Assembly: GCA_022424925.1 (NCBI GenBank)
Contig: JAKMGM010000017.1
Span: 1 to 11,365, forward strand
Origin: Candidatus Poseidoniaceae archaeon
GTDB lineage: Archaea > Thermoplasmatota > Poseidoniia > Poseidoniales > Poseidoniaceae
Length of the DNA: 11,365 nt
Direction of reading: 5' to 3'
Positions 1 through 6,560 of the stretch are shown here, piece after piece. Position 1 is the first letter of the stretch. Every line of letters starts with the position of its first letter. A model generated the notes under the pieces. It ran no database searches and was not told the origin of the DNA. It saw only the letters and a program-made list of their open reading frames with translations. Position numbers and translations under genes: made by a program.

Positions 1-2
1 CA

Positions 3-530
3 ACGATTCTCATGTCCGTTCAGTATCAAGAATCGAATGTTGATGAGCGAATATCGTACCAACTTGGGCCTGATGATTCCCGGTTCGAAATTATTCAGAA
101 GTTTGACCCGGGCATGAATGTCCATTCGAACGTCACGAACTTGGACGATTCACTCTCGATGGAGGTTGTTGTCCTCATGGTCGATATTGCCCCCCCGGCA
201 ATGGAAAACGGTTCCATCGATTGGAGCATCGTCAAGTCGCTCGGTGAAGTTCACGTTATTGAAGCACAGTCAACACTTCAACTGGTGATTGAGGCACCGA
301 TGGTGTTTCACTATGTCATGATGCACAACCCGAGTGAAAATACGACTGGAGATGTGATTCAAGTGCGAGTGCTCAATGACTACCACCAAGACTTGATGGG
401 TCAAGCCATTGCCCTTTCATTGACATCGCTGTGGATGACTGGGTTTGTCATAAATCGCATTCGACGATTGAAAAAATACGGCCGTAAGTTCTACGATTCC
501 ACACCGTCTCATCTTTGGGAAGACGAATGA
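3..530 (+). CDS. membrane-anchored protein of unknown function, 5' end outside window
   Basis: I do not recognise the family. The frame is open to the left window edge, so the true start is probably upstream; the first ATG inside the window is at 12. Counting from that ATG, about 130 polar residues with several N-x-T/S sequons are followed by one moderately hydrophobic segment (about 129-148, QAIALSLTSLWMTGFVI) and a strongly basic tail (NRIRRLKKYGRKF). The basic tail suggests a cytoplasmic C-terminus with the polar part outside. The residues just before and after the first ATG (TILMSVQYQES) would fit the end of an N-terminal signal or anchor helix lying upstream. The gene ends 46 bases before tatC on the same strand, so co-transcription is possible, but nothing shows a functional link. 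Confident as a gene; topology is inferred. Confidence 0.7.
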   Translation, partial: TILMSVQYQESNVDERISYQLGPDDSRFEIIQKFDPGMNVHSNVTNLDDSLSMEVVVLMVDIAPPAMENGSIDWSIVKSLGEVHVIEAQSTLQLVIEAPMVFHYVMMHNPSENTTGDVIQVRVLNDYHQDLMGQAIALSLTSLWMTGFVINRIRRLKKYGRKFYDSTPSHLWEDE

Positions 531-576
531 TGTGCAATGAGTGTGTGTTATGAGGGTCAGCCTCGTGGAATGAACA

Positions 577-1377
577 ATGGCAGAAGCCGAGCGGTTGGTC
601 AGTGCAGTTGATGAACTGCTCGATTCAACAGGTGGTGAGATACTCACGGCATTCAGAGAGTATCTCCGAAAACGCATCAAGATATTGATGGGTGTCTTTG
701 CACTGGGCTTTGTCGCGACATTTCCACTCACGAAGACGTTCATAACATGGCTCATAGAACCCGAGCGTCTCCCAGACGATGTCGACATCATCGTCATTAC
801 ACCAGTCGAATTTATTCTCCTTCAGGTACGACTTGCAGCGCATGTCGGTTTGATGTGCATGGTCGTGATTTTCTTGACTGAGGGGAGTTGGAGAGCCAGC
901 AAACATGCAGCGGTTCGCCAACGGTTGTCCGAACTCCAATTCAAACCTCCACGACCGAATCGAAACATGGTCATCACCTTCTTTTCAGCACTTGCGCTCT
1001 TGACGTTTGGTGTGTACTATTCATGGAATTGGCTTACGCCGATGCTACTGGAATACCTCACGACTGATGCACAAACAGCCGGCCTCTCTACCGAATGGAG
1101 GCTCACGAGCTACATCGGCTTCATAGCCAACCTCGCACTTGCATCTGCAGTTGGCTTCCAAGCTCCGTTGTTAACGCTCATCGTTCTACGAATGGGCTTG
1201 GTCGCAAGAGCAACCGTTCGGTCGTACAGACGACACATTTGGTTCAGTGCGTTCATTCTTGGTGCTTTCATGTCACCACCAGACCCGTTGTCACTGTTTT
1301 TGGTGGCCATGCCGGTAGTGGTCCTGTTCGAAATCGCATTGTTCCTGGACACAATCACTCGGACTGAACAGAAGTGA
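577..1377 (+). CDS. tatC: TatC-family twin-arginine translocase subunit (divergent)
   Basis: A polytopic membrane protein of 266 residues, the usual TatC length, with about six hydrophobic segments. TatC is the twin-arginine signal-peptide receptor of the Tat pathway, which exports folded proteins across the cytoplasmic membrane. Family marks seen are TPVEF (75-79) before a membrane segment, the stretch YIGFIANLALASAVGFQAP (179-197) followed by LRMGLV, then YRRHIW, and the SPPDP loop (233-237) leading to a last helix with FE (251-252) where TatC often has YE. The first half is atypical: the N-terminal HLxELRxR element is replaced by AFREYLRKRIKI, and I cannot find the usual Pro- and Trp-containing segment of the first cytoplasmic loop. 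Instead there is a long basic loop (about 103-131). The start was chosen at 577 because the hydrophobic pattern begins soon after; no strong Shine-Dalgarno is visible. The 3' end overlaps the opposite PHP gene by 23 bases. No tatA is in the window. Confidence 0.85.
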   Translation: MAEAERLVSAVDELLDSTGGEILTAFREYLRKRIKILMGVFALGFVATFPLTKTFITWLIEPERLPDDVDIIVITPVEFILLQVRLAAHVGLMCMVVIFLTEGSWRASKHAAVRQRLSELQFKPPRPNRNMVITFFSALALLTFGVYYSWNWLTPMLLEYLTTDAQTAGLSTEWRLTSYIGFIANLALASAVGFQAPLLTLIVLRMGLVARATVRSYRRHIWFSAFILGAFMSPPDPLSLFLVAMPVVVLFEIALFLDTITRTEQK

Positions 1378-2254
1378 ACGGTTGAAAATCCTTGGGCAAA
1401 GTTACCAAGGGTACAGCCATGTGGCCGGGTGACTGGTTGTACATCATGCCGTGAAAATCAGAGCCACAGGTCACACTGAGTTCTGCCTCCTTCGCTGCCG
1501 ACCACAATTCAAACCGGTAGGAGTCGGCATGACTTCGATGGAAACATTCGATGGCATCAACGCCATTAGCGAGGCAGAACGCAACCAAGTCATCTGTTTC
1601 AACGCAATAATAGAGCGGATGCGCAAGCGATGTGAAGCCGCCTGCAGCATGAACTGCTTCACACGCTTCAGCAATACTTGGCTTCGGCCGAGTGATGTGA
1701 ACAGGCTTTCCATCACCAATCCATTCATCAAATGCTTGTTGACGGGTTTCTACATATCCAGCAGCAACCATTTCATCAGCCAAGTGAGGTCGGCCAACAG
1801 AATCTCCAGCACGAGCCACTACAGCATCAAAATCAACAGCCATACCAAGTTCGGCTAGACGCTGCACCATCGCTTTCATTCTAGGGATACGACCATCTCC
1901 AAGAGGAGCCAACCAAGCCTCGAAAACAGAATGTTGTTCGCTCGAAAAATCGATGTGAGGGAAATAAGCCAGCAGGTGCCATGCGTCCGAAGCTCGGTCT
2001 CTATTGCGTGTTTTCATGACCGAAGCACTCGCTCGAAGGCCAGGGTTACAGGTAATCTCAACACCCGGAATGAACGTGATGCCCTCCTTCTCTGCTGCAG
2101 ATTTTGCTAACGGCCAACCGGAAATTGTGTCGTGGTCAGTCAAGGACCAGTACTTCACACCTGATTTCGACATCAATGACGCCACTTCAGCCACAGGGTG
2201 CTCACCGTCGCTGTTTGTTGAATGGCTGTGCAGGTCAAACGCTTCAGTCCACAT
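1355..2254 (-). CDS. PHP-domain metal-dependent phosphoesterase
   Basis: A 299-residue PHP-domain protein resembling the TrpH/YciV (RNase AM, 3',5'-nucleoside bisphosphate phosphatase) group. Metal-site motifs run in order: DLHSHSTNSDG (7-17; H9, H11, D16), TDHDT (39-43), GVEI (64-67; E66), WHLLAYF (H93), GRPHLAD (154-160; H157), LAHP (210-213) and GSDFHG (264-269; D266, H268). The full ligand set looks intact, so it is probably an active cytoplasmic enzyme, using a multi-metal site to hydrolyse phosphoester bonds in nucleotides or short RNA. The exact substrate cannot be read from sequence. About twenty residues after GVEI (roughly 69-90, basic and serine-rich) look like an insertion relative to typical TrpH-like proteins. 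It is the last gene of a minus-strand run and starts 39 bases after the preceding membrane-protein gene. An AT-rich stretch about 28 bases upstream of the ATG could be its own weak TATA element. The start fits because the first metal motif begins at residue 7. Confidence 0.9.
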   Translation of the reverse strand: MWTEAFDLHSHSTNSDGEHPVAEVASLMSKSGVKYWSLTDHDTISGWPLAKSAAEKEGITFIPGVEITCNPGLRASASVMKTRNRDRASDAWHLLAYFPHIDFSSEQHSVFEAWLAPLGDGRIPRMKAMVQRLAELGMAVDFDAVVARAGDSVGRPHLADEMVAAGYVETRQQAFDEWIGDGKPVHITRPKPSIAEACEAVHAAGGFTSLAHPLYYCVETDDLVAFCLANGVDAIECFHRSHADSYRFELWSAAKEAELSVTCGSDFHGMMYNQSPGHMAVPLVTLPKDFQPFTSVQSE

Positions 2255-2293
2255 GGTGCTTCCAAAACCCCAACCTCTATTGAATTATGCAGG

Positions 2294-3151
2294 CTAAAAC
2301 AAGTCATCGAGGTTCGGTAAAACCGGGAGTTCAGGCAGATGAGGAACCGATGGAGTGTTGGTCGGCGTTGCGCTCTCTGGGGAATCAAACAAATCATCGA
2401 GGTTCGGCATTGACGGCACATCTGCAACCGTAGAGACGACCGGCAGTGGGGTCTCCACCTGTTCGGGAGCGCGTTCTTGCTGGGTGGGTTGAGACGAAGT
2501 CACTGGAAGAGGAACCTGTGCAATTCCATCGGTTTCAAAACCGCTGGACGGGGAAAGCCACGGTAGTTCTTCAGATGCAGGCGTGGCTTCTTGCCCCGGC
2601 AATGGTATGTTTTGTACTCGAATTCGTTCAAAGGTATCCTGTGTGGAACGCGAAGATTGGAACACCTCTCGATCTTGTTGCGTGTGTCGGTGAGGAGCGG
2701 GATTCATCTGAACATGCTGTGCACCAACTGAGCCATCTGCAGACCCAAGCGTTGCGAATGCATCTGAAACATTTCCTGTTGTGCTGTCGTTTGAATCACC
2801 AAGAATGGATGCGATTATCGCTTGAGACTGAGCGGGTTCAGAACGGGTAGTCTCAAACCCGAGCGAATCTACATCAGTGACTGTTGAGCGGAACTGGGTT
2901 GGTAAGGATTCCATTGCAGCGACTTGTTCCGCCATCGAAAGCGATGCAATCATTTCCATTTGTGGACGTTCCCTTGAAGCGAAGAAGGAGACCAAAAACA
3001 GAACAACTGATACCACGGTCAATGCGATTTCTTCAGTACTAAATCCGTCGACCAGACCGAGATTCAAGGCTGCACTTGCTACGGCTGTAACCGATGCCAA
3101 AAGCCCAAACACAAGCGACGCAGTAGCAAGTCGTGGCGCTCTTGGGTCCAT
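2294..3151 (-). CDS. two-helix membrane protein with long disordered Pro/Ser-rich tail and repeated PNLDDLF motif
   Basis: Not a family I recognise. The 285-residue product has two N-terminal hydrophobic helices (about 10-34 and 41-58), the second followed by the basic SRERP sequence, which suggests that both termini face the cytoplasm. From about residue 60 to the end it is low in hydrophobic residues and rich in Ser, Thr, Pro, Gln and Glu, so probably disordered. The heptapeptide PNLDDLF occurs twice, at 249-255 and as the last seven residues (279-285), joined by a Pro-rich linker. A disordered tail ending in a repeated acidic-hydrophobic motif suggests a membrane-tethered bait that recruits a soluble partner; this is inference. 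The gene lies between folD (36 bases upstream) and the PHP gene (39 bases downstream) on the same strand. An antisense reading frame covers part of it, but the helix, tail and motif architecture supports the minus strand. Confidence 0.75.
   Translation of the reverse strand: MDPRAPRLATASLVFGLLASVTAVASAALNLGLVDGFSTEEIALTVVSVVLFLVSFFASRERPQMEMIASLSMAEQVAAMESLPTQFRSTVTDVDSLGFETTRSEPAQSQAIIASILGDSNDSTTGNVSDAFATLGSADGSVGAQHVQMNPAPHRHTQQDREVFQSSRSTQDTFERIRVQNIPLPGQEATPASEELPWLSPSSGFETDGIAQVPLPVTSSQPTQQERAPEQVETPLPVVSTVADVPSMPNLDDLFDSPESATPTNTPSVPHLPELPVLPNLDDLF
2297..2317 (-). repeat. PNLDDLF-coding repeat, copy at the C-terminus
   Basis: A 21-base stretch encoding the last seven residues (PNLDDLF) of the membrane protein, directly followed by its stop codon. 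It matches the copy at 2387-2407 at 20 of 21 bases; the one difference is synonymous (Leu codon TTG versus TTT-preceding TTG/TTT context, with no change of the heptapeptide). Confidence 0.8.
2387..2407 (-). repeat. PNLDDLF-coding repeat, internal copy
   Basis: The second 21-base copy, exactly 90 bases (30 codons) from the first and in the same reading frame, encoding residues 249-255. Near-identity at the DNA level suggests recent duplication, or conversion between copies, of a selected short motif. Confidence 0.8.
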
Positions 3152-3187
3152 GCAAACGGTCGTAACGATGCCAACCTATGAGGATTG

Positions 3188-4066
3188 TCAAGCCCGCTGT
3201 GTTTGTTCAGCAGCGCGAACCGTATTTTCCATCAGCATTGCAATCGTCATTGGTCCGACTCCTCCGGGGACTGGAGAGAGCCAAGAGGCCTTCTGGGCTA
3301 CATCAGGATGGACGTCACCGGCAAGTCTCCATCCGCGCTCACGGCTCTCATCATCCACCCGATTGATACCAACATCAACAACAACTGCACCTTCCTTGAC
3401 CCAATCAGGCCTCACCATCTCGGCTCGACCGACTGCTGCGATGATGATGTCTGCATCCTTGCATAACGATTGGGTATCCTTTGTTCTTGAGTGGGCGACG
3501 GTCACCGTAGCGTCAACACCCTTTGCTCCAAGAAGCAGGGATTGTGGCATTCCAACTATTCGAGAACGGCCAAGAACAACGGCGGATTTTCCTTTGGTTT
3601 CAATTCCAGCCCACGACAGCAGACGCATAACACCACTGGGCGTGCATGGTAGCATACCATCCATGCGACCCTGAACGAGCCGTCCAAGGTTTTGAGGATG
3701 GAAGCCGTCGACATCCTTCGAAGGTTCGATAAGGTCGGTAAGAGCCTCTTCATCCATATGTTTTGGAAGTGGAGACTGCACCAGTATGCCGTGCAGGTCT
3801 GACTTCGCATTAAGAGACTGTATGGTCTCGCGAACCTGTTGTTCGCTGGCATCTGACGGCAATTCGATGTGCGTGCTCAAAATCCCGAGACGCTCGCACG
3901 CTCGAACTTTGGAATTGACATACACATGGCTTGCCGGGTCATCGCCAACAATGACGACTGCCAAATGCGGAACGACACCGTTGACTTTACAGGCTTTGAT
4001 GCGGTCAAGAAGTTCTTCCTCGACTACCGCTGCACAGGCCTTACCGTCCAACCGCTGTGCCACCAT
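3188..4066 (-). CDS. folD: bifunctional methylene-H4folate dehydrogenase / methenyl-H4folate cyclohydrolase FolD
   Basis: FolD interconverts 5,10-methylene-, 5,10-methenyl- and 10-formyl-tetrahydrofolate in the cytoplasm, supplying one-carbon units for purine and other syntheses; it usually uses NADP. At 292 residues it has normal family length. Seen in order: SHVYVNSKVRACE with catalytic Y49 and K53, GILVQSPLPKH (93-103; Q97), KDVDGFHP (117-124; D120), the nucleotide-binding segment GRSRIVGMP (166-174) and the C-terminal signature PVPGGVGPMT (265-274). In the nucleotide segment many FolD proteins have Asn and Lys where this one has R169 and M173, which could affect cofactor contacts. The start places the first conserved strand at the expected distance. 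It sits 35 bases downstream of the VOC gene and 36 bases upstream of the two-helix membrane protein, so it is likely part of a minus-strand operon. A folate-type enzyme is compatible with marine group II euryarchaea but not diagnostic. Confidence 0.96.
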   Translation of the reverse strand: MVAQRLDGKACAAVVEEELLDRIKACKVNGVVPHLAVVIVGDDPASHVYVNSKVRACERLGILSTHIELPSDASEQQVRETIQSLNAKSDLHGILVQSPLPKHMDEEALTDLIEPSKDVDGFHPQNLGRLVQGRMDGMLPCTPSGVMRLLSWAGIETKGKSAVVLGRSRIVGMPQSLLLGAKGVDATVTVAHSRTKDTQSLCKDADIIIAAVGRAEMVRPDWVKEGAVVVDVGINRVDDESRERGWRLAGDVHPDVAQKASWLSPVPGGVGPMTIAMLMENTVRAAEQTQRA

Positions 4067-4101
4067 ACCGCGCCCAGAGAACGCTTGACTTTGAGGATTC
4101 C

Positions 4102-4554
4102 TTACAGATCCCCGCCACCGGCTTCATGTTCGGAACCGCCAGCTGTAGCGAAAAGGCGAGAGTCGTCTTTGAACGACTTAAACTCGAGCGCATTTCCAGA
4201 CGGGTCATCTACAAACAACGTTGCTTGCTCACCAACTTTCCCAGGATAGCGTATGTGCGGTTTGAGACGAAATTCGATGCCCTTTTCCACGAGTTCATCA
4301 CGGAAGGTATGCCATTGCTCATAGCCCATCACCAATCCAAAATGAAACGGAGGCACCTGCTTTCCATCAACGCGCCCTGCTCCAATGTGGTCCGACATAC
4401 TGGCGACCAAATGAGCGACAATCTGGTGTCCATGAAAATTGAAATTGATACTTTGTTCTGTTCTTCGTCCGAGCGTACACCCAAGAACATCGACATAGAA
4501 ACGTTCGGTCTGTACTAAATCCCGTACCGGGAAAGCGAGATGGAATGGACGCAT
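4102..4554 (-). CDS. VOC / glyoxalase-fold metalloprotein
   Basis: A 150-residue member of the vicinal oxygen chelate superfamily. The start MRPFHLAFPVRDL was chosen because this opening is typical of a well-conserved bacterial subfamily; an in-frame ATG at 4599 would add 15 unusual residues (MLRREIDKPPERGLI) and run up to the tRNA. Two beta-alpha-beta-beta-beta modules are visible: the first holds HLAFPVRDL and FYVDVLGC, the second PPFHFGLVM and the DPSGNALEFKSF end. Candidate metal ligands are H5, H71 and E124, the usual His/His/Glu pattern of VOC dioxygenases and lyases. GHQIVAHL (42-49) and GEQATLFVDDPSGNALEFK match what I recall for this subfamily, whose substrate is not established to my knowledge. 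The C-terminal twenty residues are Gly/Glu-rich and probably flexible. Its usual occurrence in bacteria hints at horizontal gain; that is inference. The gene lies 51 bases downstream of tRNA-Thr and upstream of folD. Confidence 0.9.
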   Translation of the reverse strand: MRPFHLAFPVRDLVQTERFYVDVLGCTLGRRTEQSINFNFHGHQIVAHLVASMSDHIGAGRVDGKQVPPFHFGLVMGYEQWHTFRDELVEKGIEFRLKPHIRYPGKVGEQATLFVDDPSGNALEFKSFKDDSRLFATAGGSEHEAGGGDL

Positions 4555-4574
4555 GATTAAACCACGCTCTGGGG

Positions 4575-4588
4575 GTTTATCGATTTCT
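4575..4588 (-). promoter_or_regulatory. possible TATA element for the VOC gene
   Basis: On the minus strand an AT-rich GAAATCGATAAAC stretch is centred about 25-28 bases before the chosen ATG at 4554. That is the distance expected for an archaeal TATA box driving a leaderless or nearly leaderless transcript. The match to the TATA consensus is only partial, and read-through from the tRNA gene is an alternative. Confidence 0.3.
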
Positions 4589-4605
4589 CGCCGAAGCAAG
4601 CAGTC

Positions 4606-4681
4606 TGGAGCCTGCGGAGGGACTCGAACCCCCGACCTTCGGATTACAAATCCGATGCACTACCAGCTATGCTACACAGGC
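4606..4681 (-). tRNA. tRNA-Thr (anticodon UGU), CCA encoded
   Basis: The complete cloverleaf folds by eye. Acceptor GCCTGTG pairs with CGCAGGC with one G-U pair. The D stem GCAT/GTGC has an AGCTGGTA loop. The anticodon stem TCGGA/TCCGA encloses loop TTTGTAA, giving anticodon TGT, which reads ACA (Thr). The variable region is AGGTC, and the T stem GGGGG/CCCTC has one G-U pair and loop TTCGAGT. The discriminator base is U73, as in archaeal threonine tRNAs. The three bases after it, 4608-4606, read CCA, so the 3' end is genomically encoded; the body without CCA is 4609-4681. There is no intron. The gene is the first element of the minus-strand run, and its 5' end faces the plus-strand aminotransferase across about 55-125 bases. 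No clear TATA box is visible upstream. Confidence 0.95.
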
Positions 4682-4807
4682 GACAAACTGCCCGAGACAC
4701 TTACCCTTGATGAATGAAGCGGATGAAAAGGAAGGATGAAGGGAAGGGTTCTGCCTCTGAGCAGGCACGAGAGGCAAGTCAAAGAACACGGCCGTATTCG
4801 GACGGCC

Positions 4808-6094
4808 ATGAACCACGCAGCAGGTGCAGGATTACTCAACCCAAATGCGCAGTTGAAGGTTGGTAACGACACCATTTTTGCGTGGTGGGCACGGTACCAA
4901 GACGCTGTCAAACAAGGTGCTGATGCGGTGAACGGAACCATCGGAGCGTTACTTGAGGACGATGGTACACTCGCCATCAACAAGGTCGTCGACCAAGCCG
5001 TACGTACCGCACCACCGGTTGAAATCGCAGCCTATGCTCCGCTCAAAGGACTTCCAGCGTACCTCGACTTAGCCAAAACGCTCGCATTAGGTGACCACAG
5101 AACGTCACTGGAAGCGTATGGATTCTCGATGACTGCAACAGCGACACCCGGTGGCTCAGGTGCGTTGTTTTTGGCCGCTGCGAACTTCGCCAATCCTGGT
5201 GAGAAAGTCCTGCTTCGTGACCGACACTGGGGGCCGTACAAGGGCTTCTTGTCAGGTTGTGGCCTTGAGCCGGAAGTGTACGCTTTGTTGCCGGAGAACA
5301 ACGATTCACTGCATCCATTCGTCGATATTGAAGACTTCAGGAAAAAACTCGGAACCATGTGCTCAAAACAGGACAAAGTGATGATTTGGCTTAACGACCC
5401 GGCGCACAATCCCACTGGACTATCACTGACCCCGAACGGTCGTTCAGCACTGCTTGAAGCGGTAATGGAAAGTGCATCTTCAAACGAAAATGTTGGCCAT
5501 ACACTGCTTTTAGATTCAGCATACCACTTGTATGCCGATGAACCACACGGCTGGGGACAAACCATTCTCGATTCGGTTGAAGCAGGCTGGCCGTGGCCGG
5601 AAAACCTCCTCATTACCTTCGCTCTTTCGCTTTCGAAGTCACACACGATTTACGGTTTGCGAACAGGCGCACTGGTGAGCCTCCATCCCGACGAAGAAGT
5701 AACCGAGCGAATTGGGACGGTCATGGGCGTCACCGGTCGTCAAACATGGTCAGCAGCACCAAGAGTTGCCCAATTCACCGTCAGTGAGATGCACGCGTCA
5801 ATAGAAGGTGGAAAAGCATGGGGATTGGAACGAGACCGTTTGCAAGCGCTCTTGGTAAGCCGCAGAAGCAGACTCATTGAAGCGTGTGAACGGTTGAATG
5901 TACCGTTGAACCCAACGCACGATGGATTCTTCGCATGGCTTGAACATGACGAACCTCAACGTATTGCGGAAGCATGTGCGGAACAAAATGTGTTCTTGGT
6001 ACCTTTAACGGGTGGCGTGCGCATTGGATTGTGTGCGATTCCTCTTGAGCACATCACGCGTGTTGCCGAGGCACTTGCTGTAGCACTAACCTGA
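4808..6094 (+). CDS. class I (aspartate/aromatic type) PLP-dependent aminotransferase
   Basis: A fold-type I aminotransferase of 428 residues from the start chosen here. Such enzymes move amino groups between amino acids and 2-oxo acids in the cytoplasm using pyridoxal phosphate. Diagnostic residues seen: TPGGSGAL in the cofactor phosphate region, NDPAHNPTG (196-204), LDSAYHLY (235-242; D236 for the pyridine nitrogen, Y239), SLSKSHTIYGLRTG with Schiff-base K277, and GVRIG with R405 for the substrate carboxylate. The SLSK-x5-GLRTG pattern and AYHLY resemble the aspartate/tyrosine aminotransferase branch, but the amino-acid preference cannot be read from sequence. An in-frame ATG at 4736 would add 24 residues, mostly basic and polar (MKGRVLPLSRHERQ), which do not resemble the family; I favour 4808, with moderate certainty. 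The next gene starts 10 bases after the stop, suggesting an operon. Confidence 0.9.
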   Translation: MNHAAGAGLLNPNAQLKVGNDTIFAWWARYQDAVKQGADAVNGTIGALLEDDGTLAINKVVDQAVRTAPPVEIAAYAPLKGLPAYLDLAKTLALGDHRTSLEAYGFSMTATATPGGSGALFLAAANFANPGEKVLLRDRHWGPYKGFLSGCGLEPEVYALLPENNDSLHPFVDIEDFRKKLGTMCSKQDKVMIWLNDPAHNPTGLSLTPNGRSALLEAVMESASSNENVGHTLLLDSAYHLYADEPHGWGQTILDSVEAGWPWPENLLITFALSLSKSHTIYGLRTGALVSLHPDEEVTERIGTVMGVTGRQTWSAAPRVAQFTVSEMHASIEGGKAWGLERDRLQALLVSRRSRLIEACERLNVPLNPTHDGFFAWLEHDEPQRIAEACAEQNVFLVPLTGGVRIGLCAIPLEHITRVAEALAVALT

Positions 6095-6097
6095 GGT
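6093..6097 (+). promoter_or_regulatory. Shine-Dalgarno overlapping the aminotransferase stop codon
   Basis: GAGGT overlaps the TGA stop of the aminotransferase and lies about 7 bases before the ATG at 6104. It supports that start and suggests translational coupling of the two genes. Confidence 0.5.
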
Positions 6098-6103
6098 CTT
6101 CCC

Positions 6104-6481
6104 ATGCCAAGCTTGCGAGAGAATTTCCTCATTTCTGGCGTGATTTGTATTGTTGCTGGGGCGTTTTTCACCGTTGCCAACATCATGTCGATTGCGGGCA
6201 CAGTCGGTCTAAGCGGTATTGTATTGTTTGTTTTGGGCATGTCCGTCCGTTCTGGAACATCCATGTCAGCCGAAGAGGTGGCGAATTGGAAACCAGAGTC
6301 ATCGCAACTTCCTGATGCTGGTCGGGTGATGTATCGTGTTGATATCACGATGGATGAGCCGAAGAAATGCACGGTGATGTGTGGGCCGTGTGGAGAAATT
6401 ACTTTGTTGGACGGCGATCGACCGTTCCAATTTACCTGCCCGTCATGTGCAACACTGCTTTGGCATGATGAAGAAGAGTAA
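6104..6481 (+). CDS. small membrane protein with C-terminal zinc ribbon
   Basis: The 125-residue product has two hydrophobic helices near the N-terminus (about 9-26 and 32-48), with the short hairpin turn IMSIAGT between them. A linker leads to a four-cysteine zinc ribbon: C93 and C96 (CGPC), then C112 and C115 (CPSC), spaced like a rubredoxin-type knuckle pair, ending in acidic DEEE. The helices probably form a hairpin that leaves both ends, including the zinc ribbon, on the cytoplasmic side. The start is supported by GAGGT 7 bases upstream. I do not recognise a named family. The ribbon may bind a partner protein, RNA or DNA at the membrane, but nothing in the sequence decides this. It is probably co-transcribed with the aminotransferase ahead of it; pheS follows after 79 bases. 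Confidence 0.8.
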   Translation: MPSLRENFLISGVICIVAGAFFTVANIMSIAGTVGLSGIVLFVLGMSVRSGTSMSAEEVANWKPESSQLPDAGRVMYRVDITMDEPKKCTVMCGPCGEITLLDGDRPFQFTCPSCATLLWHDEEE

Positions 6482-6560
6482 GCGGCTCAACTCCTCTCTT
6501 CAACAATCAGCCCCGTGCGACCGTTTACTCCACAGAATTGAAGGGTGAGAATCAATTGGT

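Noticed and set aside
1451..1858. Plus-strand open frame of 135 codons
   Set aside because: It is antisense to the PHP gene, whose metal ligands are intact on the other strand; no ribosome site or domain.
2877..3674. Long plus-strand open frame of 265 codons
   Set aside because: It lies antisense to folD and the two-helix membrane protein. Its translation is Ser/Thr/Arg-rich with no domain, while the minus strand has complete FolD motifs.
4555..4599. Longer VOC start at 4599
   Set aside because: The extra 15 residues are foreign to the subfamily, which opens with MxPFHLAFPV, and they overlap a possible TATA element.
4736..4807. Longer aminotransferase start at 4736
   Set aside because: It would add 24 mostly basic and polar residues unlike the family's N-terminus. 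The region more likely holds the promoter; not fully excluded, since a purine-rich stretch precedes this ATG.
5032..5646. Minus-strand open frame of 204 codons
   Set aside because: It is antisense to the aminotransferase core, including its HNPTG and D236 region, and its product has no recognisable pattern.
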